A DNA stretch of 64,000 nucleotides, from assembly GCF_032854445.1 (NCBI RefSeq), contig NC_088304.1:24537513-24601512 (forward strand). The letters run 5' to 3'. The stretch is from Liolophura sinensis (Eukaryota > Mollusca > Polyplacophora > Chitonida > Chitonidae). The notes beneath the pieces are model-generated. The model was not told the origin of the DNA, did no database searches, and saw only the letters and a list, made by a program, of their open reading frames with translations. The translations under genes and the position numbers were made by a program. Positions 35,494 through 50,400 of this stretch are shown piece by piece. Every line of letters begins with the position of its first letter. Positions within the stretch are counted from its first letter, which is position 1.

Positions 35494-38400
35494 TTTGATT
35501 GGTGTTTTACGCCGTACTCAAGAATATTTCACTCATACGACGGCGGCCAGCATTATGGTGGGTGGAAACCGGGCACAGCCCGGGGGAAACCCACGACCAT
35601 CCGCAGGTTGTTGTAAGACCTTCTAAATTACGGCCAAAGAGGAAGTATACACGATACAGGTCTCCAAGTTAAATCAATGGGCTTAAATTTGTATCTCTTC
35701 GTTTATATGCATTTACCGAGAAAACTGTTGATCTTAACTCAAATCCGTTGGCAAATTACGGAAAGAGCATGTATTGGTCTACCATTTGGTGCAAGTTTCA
35801 CATTTGAAGCTCCCACAGTTCTCGAGTTACAGGTCAATAAAATTTCGTAATTAAGTTTTAGGTTTTTGACTACATCTCCAAAAGTCACAACGATAAACCA
35901 AAAAATAAAAGTAAATTCGGAATCAATGGATCAATATACACCAGAATACGTTAAAAAATTAAAATTTCAAAACTAGTTATGACTTGGACCTTTGCGAGCT
36001 TCCAAATTTTTACCGGAAGTCAACGATTTTTTCAAACTTATTTCCACTTCCAACGGTCTACCTGCATGTGAAATTTCAGACCAATCCGTTCCGTATGAGA
36101 AGAAGATGTTTAAAGGATTTCATATAAAATGCAATATGGCCGCCAAACTTCGTGACACGTCACAGGCCATCGCACAACTTCGAGTATGGGGGAATTTCAC
36201 TGCAAGTATCAAGTCAATTGATCAAAAGGCCTAGGATGTAGCGCCGTCACAAAACCGAACCAAAACTATTATTATTATAGTTTCTGAAAAGACCCCAGGT
36301 TTGTCTAATACGAGCAAAAACAGACGTAATCCATGTTATGTGGAAACACTCTGCAAACGAGTGAATTCCATGTAGCTTGCCCAAAACCAAATCTAGCATT
36401 TTCAACGAAAACAAACTTTTTCAGCAATATCTGGCATCACGATCTCCCACAAACAAAGTGTTCACACTTCAGTCCGAAATGGATTTGGTGAGAATTGTAA
36501 GGCGTAGACTGGATTTGAGCCCCAGGCTGCTAGGATTGGTAATCTAGTGCTTAATAATTTCATGGTAATTGAAGAAAAGAAGAGAACAGAGATTGGCAGG
36601 AATGAACTGAGTTTAGCCGGTGACAGGTAGGGGCGATGTTCATTTGAGGCTATTGTGAAAGATAGTGAAAAGGAAAAAATCATTCTCTTAAACAGAAGCG
36701 CTGGGCCACATGTACGGAGTGATTGTTCCTTTGAACCACAGCTTCTGTGGCCAAACAGATTTAGAATACACACCCTGTAGCCAGCACTCTACAGTGAACA
36801 ACTCTCATGCAGTCAGGCAGAGCATTCTTTCAGACTTCATATTTTTGATGTTTTTTGTTTTGGTCATAACCTGAAAGCTATACCAAGCACAAAAATAATT
36901 CTTACAGATTTGAAATCCTGATGTCAAGGAGTACTAGATTTTGTGTTTATTTAAGCATTTAAAGCAGTTTTGAGACTTGCCCTACTTCTCAGATAATTTG
37001 GGGCCTCCGTGGCTCAGTCGGTTAGCGCGCTAGCGAAGCGTAATGACCCAGAAGCCTCTCACCAATGCGGTCGCTGTGAGTTCAAGTCCAGCTCATGCTG
37101 GCTTCCTCTCCGGCCGTAAGTGGAAAGATTTTTCCGAAACCTGCGGATGGTCGTGGGTTTCCTCCCACCATAATGCTGGCCGCCGTCGTATAAGTGAAAT
37201 ATTCTTGAGTACGGCGTAAAACACCAATCAAATAAATCTAAGATAATTTCATTGGTCAGTTACAGCATAACTTGCATACCAAACAGAATGTATTTTTACA
37301 ATATAGGTACGGCGATCCACCTAAAACTTGGAAGTTAAATTTCATCTAAAGATCATTAGCCGTTTTAAGCTTATCAAAAAAATTCAAAATGGTGGCCAAA
37401 TCACGTGACTGATTTGTTGTTTCTAACTTTACCGGTTTTGGAGATATTGCAATTTTACGAGATGACTATGAATAAAAATAAAAAAAATTTCAACGCATTT
37501 TAATGGTAAAACTATCACCCGTAGCCCAGCGGTCCTACAGCCAAAATAAAGACCTGCAGATGATCTATCTACGAACTAATTTATAGCTTCATAGCTATTA
37601 GGGTGTCCGGTCACGTTAGGGTGTCCGGTCACTAAAATGGCCTTTAATTGCAATTTAAACAAAAACCTATACATAGTAGGGAAAAAACTTAAACCACGGT
37701 TGTCTTCAACAGGCCAAACTACTTATTTATTTATTTGATTGGTGTTTTGCGCCGTACTGTAGCCAGCATTATGGTGGGAGGAAACCGGGCAGAGCCAGGG
37801 GGAAACCCACGACCATCCGCACGTTGTTGTAAGACCTTCTAAATTACGAGCATGAGGAAGCGAGCATGAGTTGGACTTGAACTCACAGCGATCGCATTGG
37901 TGAGAGGCTCCTGGGTCGGGCCAAACTACATCTAATTGCTATCTTGTTTCTTTAAAATTCAACTATAGGTTATCATGTGACTAAAACGACCAATAGCGAG
38001 CTTCCAAATTTCTCGACCGATTTGCATAAAATTTTCAATCCTGATACTCCCAGTAATCTTGTACATGCATATCAGTTTTCAATGCAGTCGGATCAGCGAT
38101 TCTGGGGATTTTTTTTTTTAGATTTCCACACTGCTCCAACGTGGCCGAAAAGTGGGGCACAGGTGGGTAAAGTTTTATACTCAGCAGGTAGCCCAAGAGA
38201 TTTGGTAATGAGCATGCGTGGAAAGTTAACAGCTGTCACACGCATTTTTTTCGTAAAACGAAAGAAAACAGTTGTCAAAGAAGAATAAAAATAATCTGAG
38301 CGAGAAGAATTCGCTTGGAAGCTTAATAAGAAGAATCCGAACAGTTACACTAAGGAGTGACTCATTAAGCTAAATAGGCTTGTGTGAGAACTGCTGTTTT

Positions 38401-41400
38401 ACCACGAATTCATTTTTTTAAAACATCAGAAGCAAATTATGATTTGTCAGTTAAGCGGCTGACAGCAAATACTCCTGATAGTATAATTTCGTCAGTAGTT
38501 CTAGACCTACCGTATTTTCCAGTGTATATCTGATACAGAAGCCACAGTTTCCGCAGAGGGAATAAAATCAGCAGAATCGTCCCGTTGAGAAGATTTGCAA
38601 TGGCTACAGTTGCATCGCGATACGGGGCGGTCGCCATTGTCGATATGATCATCCACGCCACAAAGATGGCGCCTGTGCACAAACAGGAAGCAAGCAGCCA
38701 TCTGGACTCGAAGTGGTTAATGTCCTTCAGGAAGGAGATGGTGGCGAAGATGATAGTGGCCAATATAAGCAATATGACGAACATAAAGGAAAGGACAAGA
38801 CCCACGTCGTAGAGAAGGGGAGGGTTGCACCACCAGTAGTCATGCGGCGGCGTTGTGACTCTAACCAAGGTGGCTCCAGGAGCAGTGATCACCAGCCAGA
38901 GAATCCCGATCAGAATCTGGATGGCCACAAGTGTCAAAGCGACGAGAAGCAGCGAGCAGGCGCTCGCTACACCTTTGTATTTTCGTTTGCCTATGCTGTA
39001 GTCATGCCAGGTGTAGCGCCAGTTATCGACGGCCTTCACTAGCAGCGCTGCGAAGCAGATGGCGTAGACGACACCCATGAGGAAGCGTCTGGCGCCACAA
39101 GATGCGGCGCTTGCCGGGATGAAGAAGGCGAAGTTGACGAGGAAGATACCGAGGATTCCCAACAGGAGCATGAAGCCGAGCACCGTCGTTCCAGAGCGGA
39201 TCTGATAGAGGAACAACAACAGCACGAAGACGATAAGGGTGATGAGAATCATGATGCAGGTTAGAATACAGATGACAACGGCCCATACAGGCCATTCTAT
39301 GACCCTGCGATATGATTTTGCTCCCTCTGCATTCACCGTTTCTTCCAGAACGTAGTAGTTCCGGGGTGTCCTCACGATTGAACCCCACTTATCCTCCCCC
39401 GTAGCTGGAGCAGTCTCCCCACCCAGGAACCTACATCTGCACGACAAACACCTAGATTCCACCACCAGACCATCCACACCGGTATAGTTGCCATCCTGGT
39501 CAAATTGTATTGTGCCGTTCCAACGACCGATCTGTTGAGAAAATAGACGATGAAAAAAAACATACATAAAGAGCAAGACTAGAGCGGAAACCACCGTGTG
39601 ATGGTTGGCCTATTAGGGCTTTATTCTTAAATGTTAGCAAGTTACACACAGTAAAGCACCAAGAAGGCTTAATAAGGTATTATTCAGTATGTACACATAC
39701 ACTAGTGCGGTGCCCGATGATATAATTCAAATTTCTCAAACGGTGTAAATGACACAACCCTACTTGATTCCATTCACAGCTAAGGAAAGTATTTGTGTGT
39801 TGTCCTCATTGCCTTATTTGCACACGCAACATGTAACATTCGATTACTAACGACTAGGCCATTATTTGACAGGGGCCTCCGTGACCCATTGGTTATCGTG
39901 TTTGCGCAGCAAGGTAACACAGGAGACTCCTGCCAACGCGATAGCTGTGTGCTGTAGTTCAGGTCATGCTGGCTTCCTCCCCAGTTGCACGTGGGAAACT
40001 GCCAGCAACCTGTGGATGAGGATTTCCGCCGGGTTTTTGTCCCAAAAAACCGCTGGTCCCCAATGTATAAGTAGAATGTTCTTGGGTGTGGCAAAAAACT
40101 CCATTAAAATAAATAAATAAAACCATTACGTGATTTTCTTGACTGAAAACTGCTTCTCTCTTACATGGTAGTCTACCAGCTTTACTTTCTATATTTATAT
40201 AATTATATCTTACACACTCCTTGGATTTTGGGTTGTTTTGGTAATGGATTTTGAAATTGAAACGCCTTTTACTGATCTAGGAGAGGTATACGAATGTCCG
40301 ATTCATTTTTCTCTGATACAGGCAATTAAACCTCACGAAATCATAAGTTTGCCTTACCTTTTGTAAGAAGGGTTCCCCTGTGTCCGGAACCTTGTCGACG
40401 CTGTACAACAAATAACCGGTGTTTCCATATCGTCCTGGCAGATACTCGTACTGGTAACTGGTCAACTCTGCTCGACTTATTTGCAAGGTGTCCATTATTT
40501 CCGGCCATTTCGTGTCCCAGACGTGCTGATAGATTTCTGAGCGAAGATTCGCATTTTCTCGTGCACACTGTTCGAATGACAGATCTCCACAAGTCTGAAA
40601 GATCTTGTTTAACCCAGTAGCCATGGTGTAGGTCGAGATAATCGTGTGGAAGACGTCAGGGTCGTGCCGAAGGGACGCCAGATTTAACCTCTCTGTCTTG
40701 TCACAACGTGATTTGTACAAGTGACTTTGAGAAACCGAAGTGTTCATCAGGTGACACGCATGCGCATGCTGATAGAACTCGTCGAACCAGTCATCAGGCA
40801 GCCCGTGTCGATTGGCATCAGCATACCCAAGTGCAGCTTTATACTTCAGGAATTCAGGAATCTGTGGTGAATATGTCTTTAGAGTTATCCCGTTGACGAG
40901 GTATTCCCCGAGTGCAGAGAAAGACTCGTCCCCTAGCCCCCAGGTATGAAGGCCTATTGTCACCAGCTTCGTGTCGGGTCGCATCGCTCGTATTCCCTCT
41001 AGCATCATTTCCGAATGTTTTGGAGACGTCAGCCAGACGACGACTCTAGCACCTCGCTTCCCTTGTTCATCCAGAGTTGTGACGTGTCCATTGGCCACAG
41101 ACTGTTCGTCGTTGTCCCTTAACACAAGAATGGTGCCTATACACACGGCTTGTTCCAAAGACCCATCGCCCATAGCGTTCCTCAGCATGTAATTACTGAT
41201 GGTCCTACCCCTGGCGTCGTCGGAATACACCAGAGATATATACGTCCATCCCTGGGACCGTAAGACGTCCAGTATAGCCTCCCCTTCCAAATCGTAAGGC
41301 GGTTTGGTTCTGAGGAAATAGGGATACTTGTCGAAGTCGCTGAGGACGGGCGACACGGCGTTGGGGGACACCGATGTCACAGCCATGGGAGTCAAGATTC

Positions 41401-44400
41401 GATTCACTACCAGCGCGTTGTCTTCACCGTGGGAGATGATCCCCATAATGTTAGCCAGATCCACGCCAGACCCTTGCCTCAACCACGTATTACAGTAGCC
41501 GTTCCCTCGAATTAACCCAAGGAGATCTGGATACAATTTCACGCTTCGGGAACAAGTATCCAAAATAACTCCACCGATTTCGAAGCCGGGTTTCACGGGA
41601 TTCACCAACTTATCTAGGGTGTATATAAAAGCCAAAACGTTGTCAAACACCGACTTGTGGTTCATCCCACCACACCGGAATTCGTCGCTTTCTTGCGCTT
41701 GGTGCACGTCAAACACAGCGACAATCTTCGGGACGACTCCCTTCCAGCTGCTCCCGGCTCCAGTTGGATCCGGCCACATATGGAGCCTAGTGGTCTGGTC
41801 CCGGATACCCGGACATTCGTTGCACGTGTCTTGGCGGTCACAGCTGCCGTTCCAGGACGTCTGAAAACCACGGGTGTCCAACGTTGTTCCGCTGTATTTA
41901 CCGATCTGTTAAGGATGGATAAATTAAACGTACAAATCGTTAACATTTGAAGACAACATTTACATCTTCAAAAACCTGTTTAAAGATTGAAAAATTAAGT
42001 TATTAAAGCTTTCTATTTGATTCCAAATAGTTTTGCATTATTTTAAAGGACACTGATAAATACTTCCATGTAAACAGGAAAAGTTGAGAACACTACTGTT
42101 TACTGTATTATATATACTGGGACACAGATGAAACTTGATAAGTGATAGATGTCCTTGGCATAAATATTAAATAAATGTGACCGGATTATCCGAATTTCTC
42201 TCTATATATATACTCACATCTTTATAGTTATACGTAGCCGATGCTGATGTTGGCTCTATGGAATATAGCGTGTAGCCTTTGTTTCCCGATCTCTTCTCTG
42301 TGAAACGAAAGTTGGCGAAAGCTTCGTCTTGGAATCGGGCTTTTAAGGCTCCTTCAAACATCAACTCACGCCGGCGAGAATCACTTTCCCTGAATTGCCG
42401 GCACATCCCTGTGTAGTTTTGGCCGCAGAGCTCTCTCAATGCGTAGTCCACTCCGAATGCCGCCGCATACACAGCGTTAGTCACGTGGAGAATATCCGGG
42501 TCCTGTAGATAATTCCCTGACGTCACGATGTTCTGATGGCGTATATCACACTGAGCTTTCCCACCGATTCGGGTCTCTTCGGAGGCCGTGACGAGACAGT
42601 TATGAATGGCCTCGTAGTATTCTTTGAACCAGGTGTTGTCACGCTCGCTTATGAGTGTTTTCTTCTCTAAATATCTATCAAAGAGGGGAATGTCGACTTT
42701 CTCCACGTTGATGATGACGGACCCGTAGGCGACATCTTCTACTCCTTCGAGCAGCACTTCATTTCTATTCCAGGAAACCGTACCAATGAAGAGAAACTTC
42801 CCTCTAGCATCTGGGGTCCGCTTGATACCCCGTAAGAACTCGTTAATATACCCTATGTCAGCAAATACAATGACAACATTCGATGTGGGGTTCTCTAAAA
42901 GATTCGCCACGGCTTCCGTAGCACTTTCCTTTGTCACAACGCCCTTATCTCTGAAGGTCACTGTGTGCGAAACACAGACGCGTTTTGCTGCTGCCTTCTC
43001 CAGAAAAGCCTGTGAGCTCAGCTCACCATAACTCGTCGGCGATCGTAGTACCTGAACATATCTCAAATCGTAGCTGTCCAGGAAGGCCAAGATGGCATCG
43101 GATTGCTCGTCATCTATGGGGACTGTCCTGGCAAACATGGGGTACCGGAATTGATCCGTGAGTTCAATGCTGGTGGAACCGTAGCTGATTTGCGGTACGT
43201 CCAGGCTCTTGAGAACTCGCGCTAGAAAGCGGGACTGGTCGCTTTCCCGGGCGGCAACGTACCCTATGATATCAGCGGGGGAAATGTCGGTGCCGTTTTT
43301 GCTGATCACGGTTTCGCCATTGTGGATGTTGGCAGCCAGGTAGGTTGTTCTCACGGCGGAGTCACACGAGTCCAGGCCAAGACCTCCAAGAGTCACGCCG
43401 TTCAGGATGTCCCTAAACTGTCCGTGTTTGCGGTTCACCTTGTCTAAGGCGTATTTGAATGCCTCTATGCTCTGATAGCCGAATATCGTCTTGATCCTCC
43501 CGCAGCGGAATGGCTCAACAGACTTGTAGTGGATGTTGAAAATACCTGCGTTATGAAATATACAAAAACTGCTTAACTGATGGATAGATTGCTTGATCTA
43601 TATTGTATGATTTACAAGATTGGGTATCCGGTCGTTCCACTAAGAATTTTCCACATTTTCGTGAATCCATTAACAAGAGTATTAATTCTTCCTGATGGTG
43701 ATTGAATCAAATGCCTAGATATCAATTACAAAATAATTTCGTTCTCTGGGTTAATACTACTTGTATTTTACGCGAATACTTGGTATATGTATGTACACAA
43801 ATTCATAGATATCACAGATATTTACACAGAAATGTGTGTACATTTATTTATTTGGTTGGTCGTAAATTTGTCTTAACTTCATCTTAATTATTTATTGATC
43901 TACTTATTTACTTTTTGCTTTAGTGCTTTCGCGAAAATCTTTTTATTTTAGACACCATATATGTGAAACACCTGATATAAACTTACCTGCGATATAGACA
44001 TCTCCAGGAATGTGATCAAAGAAGCCTTGTGGTGTACAGGTGAGACATGGTTGATTACAGGTTGACTTGATGGTGGAGAACCTATCCAGTAGGTCTGACC
44101 TGCTTATCACAAGCCGCCCGTTGTAATCTGAGCCCACCTGTCAGAAAAGACTTATCAACATAAATTTCCATAACTTTTTCAGCACCATTTAAAAGTTAGG
44201 AAAAACGTAACAAGAGAACTGATTCTTATGGGCGTGTAGTCTCTTTTTATGGAAAGGCGACATTTCGAGAAACAAACTGCCCGTTGACCTGATAACGCTC
44301 TCAGTTTCTACACCGAAATGCCATCTAGGAGTGAAAGGAAATGGTACGTCCATAAGAATCTGTTCCCTGGTAAAATCTTTATCTCCCTGACTGGTGTTTA

Positions 44401-47400
44401 GTGCCATAATGCACATTCCTGAACTCAGTACGAAGGTTAAGTTCACGGGTCGCGACCGGTGTGGTGTTACCGCCATTACATCCATTACACCAAGTCTGTC
44501 CTAAAATAAACTATAAGCTGAATGCAAGTCACAGAGAGAAGAAGGTCGTTGCTCAAAGTAGCCGACGTGTCCAATAAGCCACCAACAGCCCTTGAAAATG
44601 GTGCAAATATTACGGTCATGAGTGAGATTGGAAATAAAGCTCCAACATGGTCATGAATGGGGAATATTTGAACAATTTTCCATCTTCGTATTGATGTCTA
44701 TCTATTGATTTATTGACCCTGAATGACTATTTGATCCCACTTCAGTAAAACGCAAAAGCATCGACATGCAACCGTCTTCATTCCAAAGTTGTCCGCGTTT
44801 GGTATAAATTAATTTTCACTGACATATCCATCAACATATCTGATTGTTAAAGACTTTAATAATAAATAAATAAATAGGAAGACAAATCTAAAATACTGGA
44901 TGGTCACATGGGACACGCGAATGAACACTGTACTCAAAAATACCTCTGCTTAATTTTCAGATATTCTAATCAAATTAAACGGATCCAAGTATTTGAAATT
45001 GAAATCGATGTGCTAGACGCACCAGCACATTTATAAGGCTGTTTAGAACTGTTAATTTGTTTGGCACACTGTGGAGTCGGCGACTTTAACTTCAAGAAAA
45101 AATACACACACTGTTTAAGACTGCAAAACTTGGATGTGGCCGCACTTTCGATAAGAGTTTCATAAATACTTATTTAGGTATATTTAGATGTTTACTACTA
45201 ACCGTCCATCAACAAAATGCATTGTAATACAATGTAATAGACCACGTATAAATTACCCCGGAAGGAATGTTTTCAGGCATATTAAGAGAGAAATGTGCAC
45301 ATTGTAATAATTTTATACTTGACTCTTTAAAGCGAACTGTTTTTTTTTTTTGCAGACTGCAAAGTATTTTGATTTGAGAACGACGAAAATGATTGTAGTT
45401 CCAGGTGTCACATCAATGCTCTGAAGGGTAGTCCCTCTTAAAAATTCAAATAGTTACGCTAGTTCGCTGATTTGGAGCCATTTTATACTGTTAAACTATG
45501 ATATTTCTTCACGTACATAAGTATTTATATGCATCTAGGTATTAAAAATATTGTAAACTGAGCCCACACCGTAGCTGAAATAAACCAAATCCTCAGCCTA
45601 ACCTTCAATGGAATGTATAGTTATGATTTAAAGCCCCAGTGGCAATATTGCAGCCATATCGTGGAGAAACCGGCATTGGAATTACTAGTAAAAGTTAAAG
45701 CTGACATCTGAAGCGATACTTTAGCATTCAGGAGACTGCTTTTACGCAACTGAGATTCACACTGGAATAAAATCTAAGTTTACGCTGAATTACCTGTAAA
45801 GTGCAGGTATCAACTTTAACTGATATGGCTACAGCTTACCTTTACGGATCTGCCAGGTTCTTCTATTACGATATCAAAGTTCTGGTTGACCCGTCTTCCG
45901 GTGAAACCAAACTTCCCACCACCAGGAGTATTAAACGAGACTTGGGCGAGATTCTGCGAGATTTGCTGATTGGTGTCACGTGATGCTCGGAACTCGGCGC
46001 AGCGGCCATTATAGTCAACGCCACATTTATCCTGCAGGGTTTTGTGCACGGCGGCGGCTAAGGCGTACACACCGTGAATCGTGTTCTGCACCGTACTGTC
46101 TTCGGGCAAAGAACGGTTAACTTCCACGGCGCAAGATTTGTTGTACTTTGTTGATCCGGCTAAATCGCACTGAAAAACCGACTGATAATAAAAGCTGTAG
46201 AAGCCGTCGCTTTCCAGGGACCTGGTCGACAAGAACTTCCGAAAATCGCGAAGCTCGGATACCTGCTGTCTTACGCTGAGAACGTTCTTGGCGATGGGCT
46301 TGTTGTTGAATCTCATGGGTTCTATGGTGAAAAAGAGGAGGCTATCAGAGGCAGAGACAGCAGACGAGGCTTTTTGTAACCTCTCGGCGTACCTCAAACT
46401 GTCAGCGATGACAACCACGGCCTTTGCTAAGTCACCGGTGAGCATCCGTAGATTCAGGGTGGCATCATCCGAAAGTTTCACGGCTTTAACGAGACACAGG
46501 CCCTCCTCTGCGGCAACCTTTCTCAGGATGTCCAATTTCTCGCTACCGCCGGACTCGGGAGAGTACAGAGCTTGAAAGTACTTGTACCCACGGGACTTCA
46601 CCATTCGAATGATCGTCATCGCCTTCTGGTTGAAAATGGCTGCAGTAGAGTACATCATCCTAGAGCGCGAAATCTCCGTTTCCCCAATGGACGAGGCCTC
46701 AGATGCGACCACCGGTGTTCCAAATGACTGCAGGTTGGACGCCACGTTGAATACGTCAGATTGCGAGTGACTGAGCCAACCGCGGAACGGCGCCATGTCG
46801 ACGTAGAGATCTCCCTGAAGCGGATTCGCACCGGCATAGATTTCGTTAACTAGACCCAACGCTCTTTGGTCACTATTGCAGTCGTCCAGGACCAAGCTTC
46901 CCAACGTGACGTTGTTCAAAGGGACTGGGGCTTCCCCAGAATTAACCTGACGAAGAGCGTACAACACGGCAACAGCGTGCTGGTAGCCATTTTCCAATTT
47001 CTGATTATCGCAGGCAAAGGGATTCCCGTTGGTACCCATGATTCCGATTAGAGCCCCCAGCATAACATCTCCTTCCTTGTAGATGTGAGGATGGCGGTTG
47101 ACCAAGTAAGAGCATTGACCACAGAATCCTTGGCAGGAATAAGCGTTCTTTTGTATGTTCCAACTGGGAAGAATAGGTTCCATTCGAAACCTCCGGTGGG
47201 AATATTCTGCAATCTGCAAATAAAACTAGCTGTTAGATGTACGTGGACAGAAACCGTATACAATACTATGTTAAATGCAGACCATTTATTTAAATCATTT
47301 TTCTTTAGTACTACACCAATTCTCCGAACAGAAAAAGAAGTAGCACACAGTGTCACGCCAAACTTACCAAATCATGCATCCACTCTGATTACAGGTACAC

Positions 47401-50400
47401 ATTCTGTTTTGTGCAGAAAAACTATATTCGAACGTTCTCTAGAGAGATGCCAGTTCAAACCTTGACATAATATACACACAAAGAATAGTTTATGCTCCTT
47501 TTCTTTTTCTGCTGTATTGTGGAAACTGTAAGCATTGAAAATACAGAAATTCAGACTCTGGCAACATGTGTCATAATATTTTAAAATAAATTTGAGCGGC
47601 AATGAATAATATTACGTTCGTCGATGACGTAAGTTGGCCCCAATTAAGGTAATTTAGATGACACACCTTAGTAAAGTTTTCGCCTGGTTTGATTTTGTAT
47701 CCAAGAATCTGGATTACGCCTTCCTTGGTTTTGGCTTCTTCTGTTGCCAAGTTTTCTTGTAATCGTTGTCGAAGTTTTATTGTGTCAAGTGCGCTTCCAC
47801 AGTTTTGGCAAATTTCATTGTAGGCCTTCTTCACATTGTTTCCCATTAGAGTTACGGCCCTTGTTACAACCTGTGAGGCAGCCTTGGCGGTGTCACCATA
47901 CAGACTGGAGTCTGTGAGGGACTGGCTGCTGTTGCAGGGCTGATTCAGAGAACCAACTTGACACTGAAACGTCCGCTGGTACAGCTCGATGACAAAGCGA
48001 TTTTCGGTCCGCTGTGGGTTTAGCTGTCGTAGATATCTCTCGTATTCCAGGTTGGCGGAATCGCTCATCCTCACTTTGAAAAAGGTACCTTCCTGGGAAG
48101 GGAAAACTTGGTTGCTCGTTCCTTCTTCCGATTCCGTCGTTATGACAACGAAGTCCCCCTTAGCGGAGGTAGCTCCGATGAGCCGCAGTACTGGTTCCGT
48201 AGTGTCAGCACGGCCAAATACAACAGTGACTTTAACACCGGCGATTTGCTTCAGCTTTGATAGAATTTCTGACGCATCTCCGTCCACCCCGATTTCCAGA
48301 GACTGAGCAATGCAGATAGACGCTGCATCCGCAGCCTCGGTGAAAGCGGTCACTTTGGAGCGCCCATAGGTGTCCCCGCTGTGTATAACTTGGACAAAAG
48401 TCCAGTTCATGGCCTGGAGGAAATTTGTGATCGCTTCCGCTTCTTTGTCGTCCGTGGGTACTCTTTGGGCGTAGTAAGGATAAGCTGTATGGTCACTGAG
48501 ACTTTTATCCGCAGCGACCGTGCCCACCACAGGAGTTTTGATCAGAGTCGAGTATTGCGCCACTGTCTTAGCCATGTTGTCTTCCAGCATGTCCACGGTA
48601 CCAACAACTCGGTTGGAGTCTATGACTTTGTTTGACCCATCCCGAAGCTGCAAACCTCCAGAGTAGAAACGGTTTAAGAAATCCGTTACCCTGGCTTCGC
48701 TCCTGCATACATCTACGAGCAGACTACCCACCCTAAGCGGAGAGTTGTCGGCGTTCTGGGCAGCCACCGACTGCTGAAACGCTATGGCGCGGAAGGAGTT
48801 CGTCGCAACGAGGGTCCCACAGGTGCCGGGATCTGAGCCTGCATCGTGAAGGCTAGTCAGGCCAACGATGATGACGTCTCCAGGAGTGTACCAGTACTGG
48901 AGATGACCGGATGTCAAGCACTGACGGCACTGGTTTCGCGAGCATCCTAGCTGCGGGACGGCACTCAATGGTCTGAAACCAGCCCTGTCGTACACTTCAA
49001 TTTTCGACCTATCCAGCTCAAGTCGACCTCGTGAGAAGGTTCCCACCTAAGAAATGTAAAGAAAATAAAATATGTGGAAGTTTGACAGTAGTATTGTACA
49101 ATATACAATCATAAATCCCTTGGACAAAATATTTATGGTTTTATATTCACATACATGTATACTATCATTTCCATACTTTTATTACCATAACCAACATTTG
49201 GTACATTGGATTTCAGAACAGTAAAAATAAGTTTATGATCTATATTTGTCGAGACATTAGATGACCTTAGATAAAAAGACATCTGCCTCAATAGAGGCAG
49301 ATGTAAAAGCATGCATTTCAACGCATGAATATTTGAAACAGATGCATTCATATGTTATATAGGATTGACAACATTATAGCATCACACGCCATTTACTATA
49401 TATGACATCGGTGAACACGACGTTTGAAATACAACCAGCAAATGGCAATTTAACCGTTTTAATTTATTAGATTTATTTATTTATTTATTATTTGATTGGT
49501 GTTTTACGCCGTACTCAAGAATATTTCACTTATACGACGGCGGCCAGCATTATGGTGGGTGGAAACCAGGCAGAGCCCGGGGTAAACCCACGACCATCCG
49601 CAGGTTGCTGTCGGACCTTCCCACTTACGACCGGAGAGGAAGCTAGCATGAGCTGGACTTGAACTCACAGCCACTGCATTGGTGAGAGACTCCTGGGTTA
49701 TTACGCTGTGCTTACGCGCTAACCAACTGAGCCACGAAGGCCCCCTTTAATTTATTATAAATTAGTTTGACAACGCTTTTAGAGTAGATGTATGTCGATA
49801 TGTCACGTTATGTACTATCCCGGTTACCTGCTTGTGAGACAGTTGTCCTTGCCTCCTGTTGTAGTTGTAAATGGCAAAACTGTGACTTTCACGGTTGTCA
49901 CCGTTTCCATCGAAGGCTATGACGGAGCCTGCTATGCCAGGTATGCCATCCCCAGCTGTCATTCTGTAGTTCAGGCTCCGGAGATAATTTTTGAGGAAGT
50001 TTTCGTGCGACATATTCGACAGTTCTGGGCATGGTCCACTAGGTCTCCCTCGACACCGATCGCTTCTGGCCTTTTGCAGGGCGGCGGCGAAGGCGTAGAC
50101 GGACTGGATGGCCTCGCGGTAGACGGAATGGTCCAGATCGGCGATGTAGGCGTCACGTCTCTGCGCTTCGTTGAGCTGGTTACATAAGCGTAGGAAGCTA
50201 AATTGAGGGTTCGCGTTGCCAGGCAGACGACAGCGGAATCTTCCCATGTACCACTCCTGGAACCAAGGGTTTGCCGGAGGCGGGCGTTGTGGATCAATCC
50301 TGGCCAAGTGATCAATAAACTCCGCCACAGCGCTCTCCTGTCGGAAAACCGATATGGTGCCTGGTAATAATCGGGAGTTTCCGCTGATCTGGTATGGGGA

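Larger units (their letters stand above)
33497..38510 (-). other. 5-kb intron between seven-helix and tail exons
   Basis: The largest intron of the gene. It holds a diverged tandem duplication (33895-34525), three SINE pieces and AT-rich sequence. I see no further exon on either strand. Confidence 0.6.

Noticed and set aside
38585-39042. Plus-strand open frames within the seven-helix exon
   Set aside because: Antisense shadows of the minus-strand exon, whose hydrophobic helices and splice phases are clear. The same holds for the many plus-strand frames between 40708 and 50187.
13045-49744. tRNA genes with box A and box B-like motifs
   Set aside because: Each is the head of a SINE with the same body and tail attached; cloverleaf pairing is not preserved and there is no sign of independent tRNA genes.
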